A stretch of 64,000 nucleotides of DNA from Lichenicola cladoniae (lineage in GTDB: Bacteria; Pseudomonadota; Alphaproteobacteria; Acetobacterales; Acetobacteraceae): the NCBI RefSeq assembly GCF_013201075.1, contig NZ_CP053708.1, positions 2,795,501 to 2,859,500 on the forward strand. Reading direction: 5' to 3'. Both the position numbers and the translations under genes were made by a program. The first letter of the stretch is position 1. Each line of letters begins with the position of its first letter. This document shows, piece after piece, positions 15,461 to 25,040 of this stretch. The notes beneath the pieces were generated by a model. That model worked only from the letters and a program-made list of their open reading frames with translations. It did not search any database and was not told where the DNA came from.

Positions 15461-18100
15461 ATGGCCACCCGGAGACTACGCACCAGCAACCGGACAGAAG
15501 TCGCCATCGTTGCAAGCCCGGCCTCGAAGCTGCCGGCCCGGTTCGCCGCTTGGTTCGCCAAACGCGGTTGGGCGGCACGGCCGCATCAGCTTGCGGTGCT
15601 GGAAGCCGTCGCGAGCGGAACAGACGTATTGCTGGTGGCACCCACGGGCGGCGGCAAGACGCTGGCGGGCTTCCTGCCGAGCCTGGTCGAGCTCGCGGAT
15701 ACCGGCGAGCGGGATATCCTGCACACCCTCTACATCAGCCCGCTGAAGGCGCTCGCCACCGACATCGCGCGCAACCTGACCGCGCCGGTCGAGGAGATGG
15801 GATTGGCGATCCGCATCGAGACGCGTACCGGCGATACCCCCGCCGACCGGCGTGCCAGACAGCGCGAGCATCCGCCGGATATCCTGCTGACCACGCCGGA
15901 GAGCCTGGTGCTGCTGCTGTCCCGGCGCGACGCACCCGCGATGTTCGCCGGCCTGCGAACCATCATCATCGACGAGGTGCACGCACTGGCCGGGCTGAAG
16001 CGCGGCGACCAGCTGGCGCTGTGCCTGGCGCGGCTGTCGATGCTCGCGCCGGGCGCGCGCCGGATCGGGCTGTCCGCGACGGTGGCGCATCCGGAGGCAT
16101 TGCGCGCGTATGTCGGCCTGCCCGACCGGCCGGCGCGGCTGATCGAGGCCCCGCCCGGCGCGCCGCCGTCGCTGGCGATCATGCTACCGGACGCACGGGT
16201 GCCGTGGTCGGGACGGATGGGCATCGCCGGCGCATCGGTGATCCTGGAACGGATCGCGGCGTCCGGCATGACCATCGTGTTCGTCAACACCCGTGCCCAG
16301 GCCGAGCTTCTGTTCGCGGCGATCTGGCGCATCAACGATGACACGCTGCCGATCGCCCTGCATCACGGCAGCCTCGATATCGGCCAGCGCCGCAAGGTCG
16401 AAGCCGCCATGGCGCGCGGCCCGGACGCGAAGGACGGGCTGCGCGGCGTGATCGCCACCTCGTCGCTCGATCTCGGGATCGACTGGGGCGGGGTCGACCA
16501 GGTGATCCAGGTGGGCGCGCCGAAGGGGGTGTCGCGCCTGCTGCAACGGGTCGGGCGTGCGAACCACCGCATGGACGAGGCCTCGGACGCGATCCTGGTG
16601 CCGGCGAACCGGTTCGAGGTGCTGGAGTGCCAGGCAGCGATCCTCGGCGTGCAGGCGATGGAGCTCGATGGGGAGGCGCCACGGCCGGGTGGGCTCGACG
16701 TGCTCGCGCAGCACGTGTTGCTGATGGCGGCGAGCGCGCCGTTTACCGAGCAGGCACTCTATGACGAGGTCAGGCGGGCGGCGCCCTATGCCGGGCTGAG
16801 CCGGCGCGATTTCGAGGATGTGGTCGGCTTCGTCGAGGATGGCGGCTACGCGCTGGTGGCCTACGAGCGCTACCGCAAGCTGTTCCGGGACTCCGAGGGG
16901 CTGATCCAGATCCGCGGCGAGCGGGTGGCGCGCCAGGCAAGGATGAATGCCGGCACCATCGTCGAATCGCCGGTACTGAAGGTCCGGCTCGGCGGCGCAC
17001 GTGGCTTCAACCTCGGCGAGATCGAGGAGAGCTTCGCCAACATGCTGAGCCCGGGCGACGCCTTCATCTTCGCCGGCCGCACCCTGGCCTTCACGCGGTT
17101 GCACGAGGGTGCGGTGGAGGTGACGGAAGGGGCCAGGGGCCAGCCGCTGGTGCCGACCTATGCCGGTAGCAAATATCCGCTGACCAGCGGGCTGGCGGCG
17201 CGGGTACGGCAGATGCTGCACGATCCGGCGGCCTGGGCACTCTATCCCGAGCCGGTGCGCGAGTGGCTGCAACTGCAGCAGGAGCGCTCGGTGCTGCCCG
17301 GACCGGACGACCTGCTGGTCGAGATATTTCCCCGCCACGGTCGGTTCTTCGTTGTCGCCTACTGCTTCGAGGGCCGCAACGCGCACCAGACGCTCGGCAT
17401 GCTGCTGACCCGCAGGCTGTCCCGCGAGGGCGCGGCGCCGCTCGGCTTCGTGGCGACCGACTATGCGATCGCCCTCTGGTGCGCCAACCCACCACGCGAT
17501 ATTCCTGCTTTGTTCGCGGCCGACATGCTGGGCGACGACCTGGAGGCGTGGATGGCGGAGAGCTCGATGTTGCGGCGGACCTTCCGCAATGTCGCTGTCA
17601 TCGCCGGCCTGATCGAGCGCCAGCATCCGGGCCAGACCGGCACCCGCAAGCAGGTCACCGTGAACAGCGACCTCGTCTACGACGTGCTGCGCCGGCACCA
17701 GCCGGACCATGTGCTGCTGCGCGCCACGCGGGCGGAAGCGGCTGGCGGCCTGACCGACGTCGACCGTCTCGCCGACATGCTGCTCAGGGTCGAGGGCCAC
17801 ATCAAGGTGGCACGGCTGGAGCGGGTATCGCCGCTGGCGATCCCGGTCATGCTGGATATCGGCCGCGAGTTCGTGCGCTCCTCCGAGGACGAGGACGCTC
17901 TGCTGGAGGAGACCGAGACGCTGCTCGCCGAGGCGATGGGCGAGGCGGAGCCTTCGACCGAGGAGCTGGTGCTGGCCCCCGGCCATGCGCAGGAGCTGCG
18001 CCGCCTCACCCGCACATCCGGCCAGCGCACCACCCGGCCGGATCGGGCCGCACGTGGGCGCTCGCGGTCGCAGCCACGCACGAAGCCGGTCTCGCCGTGA
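15461..18100 (+). CDS. DNA ligase-associated DEXH-box helicase (Lhr-like)
   Basis: A superfamily 2 helicase of about 879 residues. Motif I is LLVAPTGGGKTLAGFLPSL, motif II IIIDEVHAL, motif III IGLSATVAH, and the second RecA domain has IATSSLDLGIDWGGVDQVIQ and LLQRVGRANHR. A winged-helix and the Lhr-like C-terminal domain follow. This is the helicase subtype found with ATP-dependent DNA ligase, an exonuclease and PdeM in bacterial DNA-damage gene sets (TIGR04121). Here the pdeM partner overlaps its 3' end (GTGA), but ligase and exonuclease are not upstream. Start is uncertain: the ATG at 15461 was taken; a GTG at 15347 would add 38 residues of low family similarity. Confidence 0.88.
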   Translation: MATRRLRTSNRTEVAIVASPASKLPARFAAWFAKRGWAARPHQLAVLEAVASGTDVLLVAPTGGGKTLAGFLPSLVELADTGERDILHTLYISPLKALATDIARNLTAPVEEMGLAIRIETRTGDTPADRRARQREHPPDILLTTPESLVLLLSRRDAPAMFAGLRTIIIDEVHALAGLKRGDQLALCLARLSMLAPGARRIGLSATVAHPEALRAYVGLPDRPARLIEAPPGAPPSLAIMLPDARVPWSGRMGIAGASVILERIAASGMTIVFVNTRAQAELLFAAIWRINDDTLPIALHHGSLDIGQRRKVEAAMARGPDAKDGLRGVIATSSLDLGIDWGGVDQVIQVGAPKGVSRLLQRVGRANHRMDEASDAILVPANRFEVLECQAAILGVQAMELDGEAPRPGGLDVLAQHVLLMAASAPFTEQALYDEVRRAAPYAGLSRRDFEDVVGFVEDGGYALVAYERYRKLFRDSEGLIQIRGERVARQARMNAGTIVESPVLKVRLGGARGFNLGEIEESFANMLSPGDAFIFAGRTLAFTRLHEGAVEVTEGARGQPLVPTYAGSKYPLTSGLAARVRQMLHDPAAWALYPEPVREWLQLQQERSVLPGPDDLLVEIFPRHGRFFVVAYCFEGRNAHQTLGMLLTRRLSREGAAPLGFVATDYAIALWCANPPRDIPALFAADMLGDDLEAWMAESSMLRRTFRNVAVIAGLIERQHPGQTGTRKQVTVNSDLVYDVLRRHQPDHVLLRATRAEAAGGLTDVDRLADMLLRVEGHIKVARLERVSPLAIPVMLDIGREFVRSSEDEDALLEETETLLAEAMGEAEPSTEELVLAPGHAQELRRLTRTSGQRTTRPDRAARGRSRSQPRTKPVSP

Positions 18101-18804
18101 ACCCGGCGCCGTTCCATATCGCCGGCGAGCGGGTGATGCTCGATCCGGCCGGGGTGCTCTATTGGCCGGCGGCCAAGCTGCTCGCGGTCGCGGACCTGCA
18201 TCTGGAAAAGGGCAGCGCCAGCGCCCGTCGCGGCGCGCTGGTGCCGCCCTGGGACAGCCGCATGACGCTGGACCGGCTGGTCCAGCGGGTCGGGTTCTGG
18301 CGGCCGGACATCGTGGTGGCGCTCGGCGACAGCTTCCACGATCGCGACGGCCCTGCACGGCTGCCGACCGCCGAGGCCGACCGGCTGCGGCGCATTGCCG
18401 CTGCCGCACGGCTGTTCTGGGTGCTGGGCAATCACGATCCGGTCCCGCCGGCCGGCCTGCCCGGCGAGCACGGCGAGACCTTCCAGCTCGGGCCGCTCGC
18501 ATTCCGGCACGAATCGCATGGGCGGCGGCCGCTGCCGCGAGACGAGGCCGAGCGGGCGGAAATCTGTGGCCACCATCATCCCAAGGCCAAGATCACCACA
18601 CGCGGCGGGACCATCTCGCGTCCCTGCTTCGTGGCCGATGCCGGACGCATGATCATGCCGGCGTTCGGCGCCTATACCGGCGGCCTCGACGTGCTGCATC
18701 CGGCGATCTCCGGGCTGTTCCCGCGCGGTGGACGCGCCTTCCTGCTCGGGTCCGAACGGCTGTTCAGTTTCGGCCTGGCCGAGATCCGCGCCGCGTCATC
18801 ATGA
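18097..18804 (+). CDS. pdeM: DNA ligase-associated metallophosphoesterase PdeM
   Basis: A 235-residue calcineurin-like phosphoesterase with the full motif set: VADLHLEKG (I), VALGDSFHD (II), VLGNHDP (III) and ICGHHHPK (IV/V), plus FVADAGRMIMPAFGAYTGGL, which is typical of the PdeM subgroup (TIGR04123) linked with ATP-dependent ligase and helicase genes. Likely a metal-dependent phosphatase or nuclease in DNA-end processing (family-level knowledge; exact substrate not established by sequence). Start is a GTG at 18097 that overlaps the helicase stop (GTGA), so the two are translationally coupled. Confidence 0.9.
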   Translation: MNPAPFHIAGERVMLDPAGVLYWPAAKLLAVADLHLEKGSASARRGALVPPWDSRMTLDRLVQRVGFWRPDIVVALGDSFHDRDGPARLPTAEADRLRRIAAAARLFWVLGNHDPVPPAGLPGEHGETFQLGPLAFRHESHGRRPLPRDEAERAEICGHHHPKAKITTRGGTISRPCFVADAGRMIMPAFGAYTGGLDVLHPAISGLFPRGGRAFLLGSERLFSFGLAEIRAASS

Positions 18805-18868
18805 CGATATCGTATCGCAACCCGACCGTGGGCTGAGCTGTTTCTCTCGAAATGGACGATCAGGGACG

Positions 18869-20416
18869 ATGCAGGCGATGGTGGCCGACAAGGCAGGCGT
18901 GAAGACCAAACGACACGGTACGGGCGATCGGCTGGCTCTGCTTTGGCTCCGACAGGATCTGCGGCTGGCCGATAACCAGGCCCTGCATGCCGCGATGGCA
19001 GACGCCGACCGGGTGCTGCCGGTGTTCGTCCTCGACCAGGAAGCGGGCGGCCCGTGGGCACCAGGCGGCGCATCGCTCTGGTGGCTGCACCACAGCCTGG
19101 CCGCCCTCGGCGAGGCCTATGGCAAGCTCGGCACCCGGCTGATCCTGCGCCGCGGCGATGCAAGCACGATCATCACGGAGCTTGCGCGCGAGACCGGGGC
19201 GGACATCGTGCATTGCGGCATGGCGCACGAGCCGTGGCTGCGCCGACTGGACGCGGGTGTGGCTGCGTCGCTGCAGGCCGATGGACGAAAGCTCGCCACG
19301 CATCGGGTTGCGACCCTGTTCGACCTGGATGGAATCCGGTCCAAGACCGGCACCCGCTACGGCGTCTACACACCGTTCGCCAACACCTGCCGGGCACTGC
19401 CCGATCCGGAACAGCCGCTGCCGGCACCGAAAAAGATAGCCGGGCCGGTGCGGCTGCCGAACAGCGACCGCCTCGAGGATTGGTGCCTGCTGCCGACGGC
19501 CCCGGACTGGGCCGGTAGCATGCGCGACACCTGGACACCCGGCGAGGTGGGTGCCTCCAGGCGCTTGCACGATTTCCTGGACAGCCGGCTCGATGGCTAT
19601 GGCGCCTCACGCGATATCCCCGGCGATCCGAAAGGGACCTCGATGCTGTCGCCGCATCTGCATTGGGGCGAGTTGTCGGCGACCCAGGTCTGGTATGCGG
19701 CGCGCGAGGCGGCGGCAAAGCTCAATGGTGTGCGGGCCGGCGGATTCGAGCGGTTCCAGGGCGAGCTGCTCTGGCACGAATTTGCGGCGTACCTGCTACG
19801 GCACAATCCGGCGATGCCGGAGGACCCGCTGCGGCCGGCCTTCGCCCGCCTGCCCTGGCGCGACGATGCCAAGGGCCTTCAGGCCTGGCAGCGCGGTCGG
19901 ACCGGCATTCCGATCGTCGATGCCGGGATGCGGCAGCTCTGGCAGCTCGGCTGGATGCATAACCGGGTGCGGATGATCACTGCCTCCTACCTCGTGAAGC
20001 ACATGCTGGTCTCGTGGCAGCAGGGCGAGGCCTGGTTCTGGGACGCACTCGTGGATGCCGACCTCGCGACGAACTCGGCAAGCTGGCAGTGGGTGGCCGG
20101 GACGGGAACCGACAGCCAGCCGTTCTTCCGGGTGTTCAACCCGGTGACCCAGGGCAGGAAGTTCGATGCCGATGGATTGTACGTGCGCCAATATGTGCCG
20201 GAACTGAAGTCGCTCCCGGACCGGTGGCTGCATGAGCCCTGGGCTGCCCCGGATGTCGTGCTGAAGAAAGCCGGGATCGTGCTGGACCACGACTATCCGC
20301 GGCCGATCGTCGGACTGGACGAGGGTCGCGATCGCGCCCTGAAGGCCTTCCGGGAGACGGTGCAGCACCGGTCGGACGAGCCCGAAGCCGACGAGGCGCA
20401 AGACGCGGCCGAATGA
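18869..20416 (+). CDS. phrB: Deoxyribodipyrimidine photolyase
   Basis: Light-driven repair of cyclobutane pyrimidine dimers using FADH and an antenna cofactor. The N-terminal alpha/beta antenna domain begins at LALLWLRQDLRLADNQAL (~residues 22-39). The FAD domain shows GTSMLSPHLHWGELSA, GELLWHEFAAYLL, GIPIVDAGMRQLWQLGWMHN, and WQWVAGTGTDSQPFFRVFNP followed by KFDADGLYVRQYVPEL, all class I photolyase signatures. Length (515 residues) is slightly above the norm because of an N-terminal leader and an acidic C-terminal tail. Two nearby ATGs (18869, 18878) could start it. It overlaps the next gene by 4 bases. Confidence 0.94.
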   Translation: MQAMVADKAGVKTKRHGTGDRLALLWLRQDLRLADNQALHAAMADADRVLPVFVLDQEAGGPWAPGGASLWWLHHSLAALGEAYGKLGTRLILRRGDASTIITELARETGADIVHCGMAHEPWLRRLDAGVAASLQADGRKLATHRVATLFDLDGIRSKTGTRYGVYTPFANTCRALPDPEQPLPAPKKIAGPVRLPNSDRLEDWCLLPTAPDWAGSMRDTWTPGEVGASRRLHDFLDSRLDGYGASRDIPGDPKGTSMLSPHLHWGELSATQVWYAAREAAAKLNGVRAGGFERFQGELLWHEFAAYLLRHNPAMPEDPLRPAFARLPWRDDAKGLQAWQRGRTGIPIVDAGMRQLWQLGWMHNRVRMITASYLVKHMLVSWQQGEAWFWDALVDADLATNSASWQWVAGTGTDSQPFFRVFNPVTQGRKFDADGLYVRQYVPELKSLPDRWLHEPWAAPDVVLKKAGIVLDHDYPRPIVGLDEGRDRALKAFRETVQHRSDEPEADEAQDAAE

Positions 20417-21162
20417 ACGGTTCGCCCACCTCGGACCCGGGCTTCGAAGCCGGCGCTCTGGCCAGCCCCGGGATCGCCATCCCGGCCGACAGGCCGCTGC
20501 GGATCGTCGGCGACGTGCATGGCGACGCCAACGCGTTTAGCCACGCCGTGGCGACCGACCGGTTCGTGGTCCAGCTCGGCGACCTCGTCGATCACGGGCC
20601 GGACAGCGCCCGCGTGCTGCGCACCATGTTCAGCCTGATCGACGAGGGACGCGGGCTGTTCCTGCTCGGCAACCATGACCGCAAGCTCGGTCGTGCACTG
20701 GCCGGCCGCAAGATGCGTCCCGACCCGCCGCTCGAAGCCACGCTGGCACAGCTCGACGAACCACTGGCGGCCCGTGCCTACGAGGAGATCGGGCGGGCGC
20801 CGGCCTGGCTGACCCGTGGCCACGCGGTGTTCGTGCATGGCGGGTTCCACACCGGGATGCTGCACCAGGATCCGCCGCCCGGGCTCGAGCGGGTCACGCA
20901 CCTGCTGTCGCGGGCCCTGTTCGGCGAGACCACCGGGCGCATGCAGGAAGACGGATTTCCCGAGCGCCGTTTGAGCTGGATCGACCACATTCCAGATGGC
21001 TTCACGGTCTATTGCGGCCATGACCAGCGCAGCACCGATGGACGTCCATGGCGCAAGCTGGGCCGGTCCGGCGGCCTTGCGGTCTTCACCGACACCGGCG
21101 CCGGCAAGGGTGGACATCTCGCCTGGATCGACCTGCCGGCGATGAACCCCCGCGGCACTTGA
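20413..21162 (+). CDS. Metallophosphatase of the PPP (PP1/Ap4A hydrolase-like) family
   Basis: A 249-residue calcineurin-like phosphatase with motifs RIVGDVHGDANAF (I), VVQLGDLVDHGPDS (II), LFLLGNHDRKLG (III) and VYCGHDQRS (V). GDVHG/GDLVDHG/GNHD marks the PPP family that includes bacterial PrpA/PrpB protein phosphatases and diadenosine tetraphosphatases; which substrate applies cannot be told. It overlaps the photolyase stop by ATGA, so it is in the same transcript. Soluble, cytoplasmic (no signal or membrane span). Confidence 0.85.
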   Translation: MNGSPTSDPGFEAGALASPGIAIPADRPLRIVGDVHGDANAFSHAVATDRFVVQLGDLVDHGPDSARVLRTMFSLIDEGRGLFLLGNHDRKLGRALAGRKMRPDPPLEATLAQLDEPLAARAYEEIGRAPAWLTRGHAVFVHGGFHTGMLHQDPPPGLERVTHLLSRALFGETTGRMQEDGFPERRLSWIDHIPDGFTVYCGHDQRSTDGRPWRKLGRSGGLAVFTDTGAGKGGHLAWIDLPAMNPRGT

Positions 21163-21218
21163 TGCCGGGCCTTTAGGCGTGCAGGGATCGCGCCGGGTAG
21201 CAGGACAGGAAGATCGGG

Positions 21219-21569
21219 TTGGATTTGGGGCGGGAAACCATCAGCACGACGCAGCCAGACATCGTCGCCGAGGCCTCGCCCGGCGAGATGCTGACCTCGC
21301 TCCGCCGCAGCATCGACAACATCGACGCCGCCCTGGTGCACATGCTGGCCGAGCGCTTCCGGTGCACCCAGACGGTCGGCCGGCTGAAGGCACGCCACGA
21401 CATGCCTCCCGCCGATCCGGCGCGCGAGGCGCAACAGGTGGCGCGGCTCCGCCGGCTCGCCGACGAGGCTCAGCTCGACCCGGATTTCGCCGAGAAGTTC
21501 CTGGCCTTCGTGATCCGCGAGGTGATCCGCCACCATGAGGCGATCGCCCGTTCGACCGGCCCGGCATGA
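21219..21569 (+). CDS. Chorismate mutase (AroQ class)
   Basis: A small all-helical chorismate mutase that converts chorismate to prephenate for Phe/Tyr synthesis. Seen: SLRRSIDNIDAALVHMLAER followed by FRCTQTVGRLKARHDMPPADPAREAQ and VARLRRLADEAQLDPDFAEKFLAFVIREVIRHH, the three-helix AroQ pattern with conserved Arg, Lys and Glu positions. The start is uncertain: a TTG at 21219 has GGAAGA upstream; an ATG at 21288 would remove a non-conserved leader. Its stop overlaps the sixA start (ATGA). Confidence 0.88.
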   Translation: MDLGRETISTTQPDIVAEASPGEMLTSLRRSIDNIDAALVHMLAERFRCTQTVGRLKARHDMPPADPAREAQQVARLRRLADEAQLDPDFAEKFLAFVIREVIRHHEAIARSTGPA

Positions 21570-22072
21570 CGCGCCGGTTGCTGCTGCTGCGCCATGCGAA
21601 AGCAGTGGCCATTGCCGGCCCGGCCGGCGAGGCAGGCGACCATGCCCGCGACCTGTCGGACCGTGGCCGGCAGGATGCCTCGCGCCTGGGCGACGTGCTG
21701 CGCAGCCAGGGTCTGCAACCCGACCTCGCGCTGGTCAGCAGTGCCTTACGCACGCGACACACCTGGGATCTGCTGGCACCGTTCGTCGAGCCCGTGCCGA
21801 CGCTGGTGATCTCGAAACGCATCTACCTTGCGGAAGCCGAGGACCTGTTGTTCCTGCTGCGTGAAACCGCCGAGGAGATCGGGGCGGTCATGCTGGTCGG
21901 GCATAATCCGGGGCTGCATGAACTTGCGCTGCATTTCGCCCGGGCCGGCGGCGATACGGTCGGCCTCGACAGCGGGATGCCGACCTGCGCGCTGGCGCAG
22001 TTCGACGTGATCGGACGATGGAGCGACCTGAAACCACTGAATACGGAGCGGTTCCAGATGATCCGAAGCTAG
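21566..22072 (+). CDS. sixA: SixA-type histidine phosphatase
   Basis: A 168-residue phosphohistidine phosphatase of the histidine phosphatase superfamily. It begins with [11 protein letters not shown], the RHG-type motif that holds the catalytic His and Arg, continues with [17 protein letters not shown] and [12 protein letters not shown], and has the second catalytic His in [13 protein letters not shown]. SixA removes phosphate from histidine phosphotransfer proteins such as ArcB Hpt or PTS Npr in E. coli; the target here is unknown. Co-translated with chorismate mutase through ATGA overlap. Confidence 0.9.
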   Translation: MTRRLLLLRHAKAVAIAGPAGEAGDHARDLSDRGRQDASRLGDVLRSQGLQPDLALVSSALRTRHTWDLLAPFVEPVPTLVISKRIYLAEAEDLLFLLRETAEEIGAVMLVGHNPGLHELALHFARAGGDTVGLDSGMPTCALAQFDVIGRWSDLKPLNTERFQMIRS

Positions 22073-22221
22073 AAGCCGGGCCCGGTCCTGGCAGGTCGCT
22101 CTACACCTCTTTTCAGGCCCCCGATCCAGTCCCTATTCTGAGACGACATTCGAGCGTAATCGACGTTCGCAGCCGCCATCCTCCAGCGGCTTGCGGGCCT
22201 CATTGGCAACAGGAATTTCTC

Positions 22222-23523
22222 ATGAGCGTGACCGCTACGTCCAACGCCACCATCAGCTACGATGGCAAGACCGCGACGCTTCCTGTGCTGACGGGAACGC
22301 TCGGGCCGGCCGTCGCCGACATACGCAAGCTGCAGTCCGAGCTCGGCGTCTTCACTTACGATCCGGCCTACGGCACCACCGCTGCCTGCGAGAGCAAGAT
22401 CACCTTCATCGACGGTGACGAGGGGGTGCTGCTGCATCGCGGCTACCCGATCGACCAGCTGGCCGAACAGGCAAGCTTCCTCGAAGTGGCCTACATGCTG
22501 CTGAACGGCGAACTGCCGACCGGTGCGCAGAACGACGCGTTCGTCACCCAGATCAAGCAGCACACCATGCTGCACGAACAGCTCAGGCACTTCTTCAACG
22601 GGTATCGCCGCGACGCCCATCCGATGTCGATGCTGTGCGGCACGGTCGGTGCGCTGTCGGCGTTCTATCACGACAGCCTGGACATGCATGATGCGGAGCA
22701 GCGCGAGCTCGCTGCGATGCGGCTGATCGCCAAGCTGCCGACCCTGGCCGCCTGGTCATATAAATACACGCAAGGGTTCCCCTTCGTGTATCCGCGCAAC
22801 GACCTCTCCTACGCCGAGAACTTCCTCTACATGATGTTCGCGATGCCGTCGGAGCCGTATACGGTCAGCCCGGTGCTGTCCCGCGCGATGGACCGCATCC
22901 TGATCCTGCATGCCGACCACGAGCAGAACGCTTCGACCTCGACGGTGCGCCTGGCCGGCTCGACCGGCGCCAATCCATTCGCCTGCATCGCCGCCGGCAT
23001 CGCGGCCCTCTGGGGCCCGGCGCATGGCGGCGCCAACGAGGCGGTGCTGAAGATGCTCGCCGAGATCGGCACCAAGGAGAACATCCCCGACTTCGTGGCC
23101 AAGGTGAAGGACAAGAACAGCGGCGTGAAGCTGATGGGCTTCGGTCACCGAGTCTACAAGAACTTCGATCCGCGCGCGAAGATCATGCAGCAGACCTGCC
23201 ACGAGGTGCTGGCCGAACTCGGCATCAAGGACGAGCCGTTACTGGACCTTGCGGTCGAACTGGAGCGGGTGGCGCTCGAGGACCCGTATTTCGTGCAGCG
23301 CAAGCTATACCCGAACGTCGATTTCTACTCGGGCATCATCCTGAAGGCGATGGGGATCCCGACCAGCATGTTCACGGTGCTGTTCGCGGTCGCCCGGACA
23401 GTCGGCTGGGTGAGCCAGTGGAAGGAAATGATCGAGGAGCCGGGCCAGCGCATCGGCCGCCCTCGCCAGCTCTACACCGGCGCGCCGCGCCGCGACCTGG
23501 TGCCGCTCGCCAGCCGCGGCTGA
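22222..23523 (+). CDS. gltA: Citrate synthase
   Basis: First step of the TCA cycle: oxaloacetate plus acetyl-CoA to citrate. The 433-residue hexameric-type enzyme has [52 protein letters not shown] (His of oxaloacetate site), [15 protein letters not shown] (catalytic His) and [22 protein letters not shown] (catalytic Asp). The ATG at 22222 is preceded by AGGAATTTCTC, a good ribosome site; the ~150 bases before it form its own leader, separate from sixA. A strong symmetrical hairpin follows the stop. Confidence 0.97.
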   Translation: MSVTATSNATISYDGKTATLPVLTGTLGPAVADIRKLQSELGVFTYDPAYGTTAACESKITFIDGDEGVLLHRGYPIDQLAEQASFLEVAYMLLNGELPTGAQNDAFVTQIKQHTMLHEQLRHFFNGYRRDAHPMSMLCGTVGALSAFYHDSLDMHDAEQRELAAMRLIAKLPTLAAWSYKYTQGFPFVYPRNDLSYAENFLYMMFAMPSEPYTVSPVLSRAMDRILILHADHEQNASTSTVRLAGSTGANPFACIAAGIAALWGPAHGGANEAVLKMLAEIGTKENIPDFVAKVKDKNSGVKLMGFGHRVYKNFDPRAKIMQQTCHEVLAELGIKDEPLLDLAVELERVALEDPYFVQRKLYPNVDFYSGIILKAMGIPTSMFTVLFAVARTVGWVSQWKEMIEEPGQRIGRPRQLYTGAPRRDLVPLASRG

Positions 23524-23534
23524 TCCTGTAGCCA

Positions 23535-23556
23535 GGCGCCGGACATGTCCGGCGCC
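23535..23556. terminator. Symmetric GC-rich hairpin between convergent genes
   Basis: A perfect palindrome: GGCGCCGGAC, two-base AT centre, GTCCGGCGCC. It lies 12 bases after the gltA stop and 18 bases before the end of the convergent gene, so it can serve both directions. No T-run follows. Confidence 0.6.
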
Positions 23557-23573
23557 GCCTCAGACCGGATGCG

Positions 23574-23879
23574 TCAGTCGCAGTCGCAGCCCGGCGTCTG
23601 GCCTTCGGCTTGGCGGACCACGTGATGGTCGATCCACTCGGCCACCAGACGGCGGGCTTCGTTGATCGAGGCTTCCGGATGGTGGATGCGGTACAACGTC
23701 GTGCAGGCATGGAATGCCTGCATGTCGACCGTCCCGCAGTCCCGCAACTCACGATACGCGGTGACCACTGCGCGCTCGCAGCTTCGCGTGATGATGGGTG
23801 GCTGACCGTTCAATGCCCGGTCCTCGTCTCGAGAAGCATGTTGCAAACCGTTCTCAATTGCTGCCGACATGTTATGCAC
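23574..23879 (-). CDS. Conserved-looking small protein, unknown function
   Basis: A 101-residue soluble protein I do not recognise. It has RSCERAVVTAYRELRDCG followed by VDMQAFHACTTLYRIHHPEASINEARRLVAEWIDHHV and a Cys-rich end (TPGCDCD). The central part looks like a real helical domain with amphipathic helices and His/Cys residues; the pattern AFHACTTLYRIHHPEAS would be a good search query. An ATG at 23870 could be the true start instead of 23879. It is convergent with gltA. Confidence 0.6.
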   Translation of the reverse strand: MHNMSAAIENGLQHASRDEDRALNGQPPIITRSCERAVVTAYRELRDCGTVDMQAFHACTTLYRIHHPEASINEARRLVAEWIDHHVVRQAEGQTPGCDCD

Positions 23880-23965
23880 AGGCTCGACCGGCTAATTCAA
23901 GCACTCCGCTGCTCCAAAGAGTTGTCTGGATGCGATTGGAGGGCGGGTCGCCATCGTTGTAGAGA

Positions 23966-24907
23966 TCAGATCATGAAGCGTCGGCGGATGGCCCGGGCGA
24001 TCCGGCCTGCCTCATCCAACGGCGTGCGCGGCCACGGTTGCAGGCTGGACTGGAACAATCTTGCCTGGTCGAGGGCGATGAGCCGTTCCATCAGCCGTCG
24101 GCGCCGGCCGCGCGGTGCCGGCAATACGAACACCGGCGCGGTGCCGGCACAAGCCTCGCTGAGCGATTGCGCGCTGCTCCAGGCCGCCACCACCGCGTCC
24201 GCGCCGCCGAGGAAGCCGAGGGTCGGGTTTTCCCCGGGCTCGCCCTCGCGATAGATCAGGTGGATGCAGCCGGACAGCCCTGCACTGAATGTATCGGCGA
24301 TCTCCGGCCGGCATTCCGACGAGGCCGATAGCAGGATGCAGCCGCCCTGCTCGCGGGCCATCCGCTGCAACTGGACGGCTGCGGTGTATGCCTCGGCCGG
24401 ATCGGATACGCACCCTCCCAGCAATACCGCGATCCGCGGAGTCGGCAGGTGCGACAGCCGCTCCTCCCAGAGCTGGCGGGCCCGTGCCAGCAGTGCCGGC
24501 GATACCACGTGCGGCGGTCCCAGCGCCGGCATCAAACGTCCCGGACGGTTCAACGGCGCAGCCTGCGGCCCCGGTGGCTCGAGGCCGGCCAGCACCATCA
24601 GATCGAACGGGTAGCCGGCCAGCCGGTCCGGCACGGGCGGACGCGTGCTCGCACAATGCACGACGCGACAGCCATGCCTCGCCCGCAGCAGCAGCGCCCG
24701 TGCGCCCGACCGTGTGCCGGCGGTCAGCACAAGGTCCGGCAGGCTGCCCGGCCTGACCCTGTCGTCGGTTGCGCCGAAGCCGATCCGGCGGAACGGCAGG
24801 CCGAGCCGGCCAGCGATCGCGGAGGCCTGGCCTGCTGCCAGGGCGCCCTTGTCCTCGATGACCCAGACCGGGGCGTCCGGCAGCATCAACAGCCTGGCAA
24901 TCCCCAT
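23966..24907 (-). CDS. ELM1/GtrOC1-family protein
   Basis: A 313-residue protein of the mitochondrial-fission ELM1 family (DUF1022), found in alphaproteobacteria and plants. It has a glycosyltransferase-B-like fold by family knowledge. Seen: VWVIEDKGALAAGQASAIAGRLGLPFRRI, LVLTAGTRSGARALLLR, LPTPRIAVLLGGCVSDPAEAY, GGCILLSASSECRPEI, and GADAVVAAWSSAQSLSEACAGTAPVFVLPA, a donor-site-like segment. Function in bacteria is not settled; a sugar-transfer role is inferred. The start at 24907 is preferred because GGAGAG lies eight bases upstream; ATG 24928 would add seven residues. It is divergent from pyrE. Confidence 0.82.
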   Translation of the reverse strand: MGIARLLMLPDAPVWVIEDKGALAAGQASAIAGRLGLPFRRIGFGATDDRVRPGSLPDLVLTAGTRSGARALLLRARHGCRVVHCASTRPPVPDRLAGYPFDLMVLAGLEPPGPQAAPLNRPGRLMPALGPPHVVSPALLARARQLWEERLSHLPTPRIAVLLGGCVSDPAEAYTAAVQLQRMAREQGGCILLSASSECRPEIADTFSAGLSGCIHLIYREGEPGENPTLGFLGGADAVVAAWSSAQSLSEACAGTAPVFVLPAPRGRRRRLMERLIALDQARLFQSSLQPWPRTPLDEAGRIARAIRRRFMI

Positions 24908-25040
24908 CGACGCTTCTCTCCGACTCATGCCGAATTCAGCTCCCGTGTTGCGGCGTCCGCCAGCTTCTGGCGAATGGCGACCCTGGAGTTCTTTCGTCAT
25001 GCTGGATAGTGGAGACTGCGCAGGCAGGAATGAAGGGATT

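Noticed and set aside
16184-18502. A 772-codon minus-strand frame across the helicase and PdeM genes
   Set aside because: Shadow frame of a well-supported operon; no domain or ribosome site.
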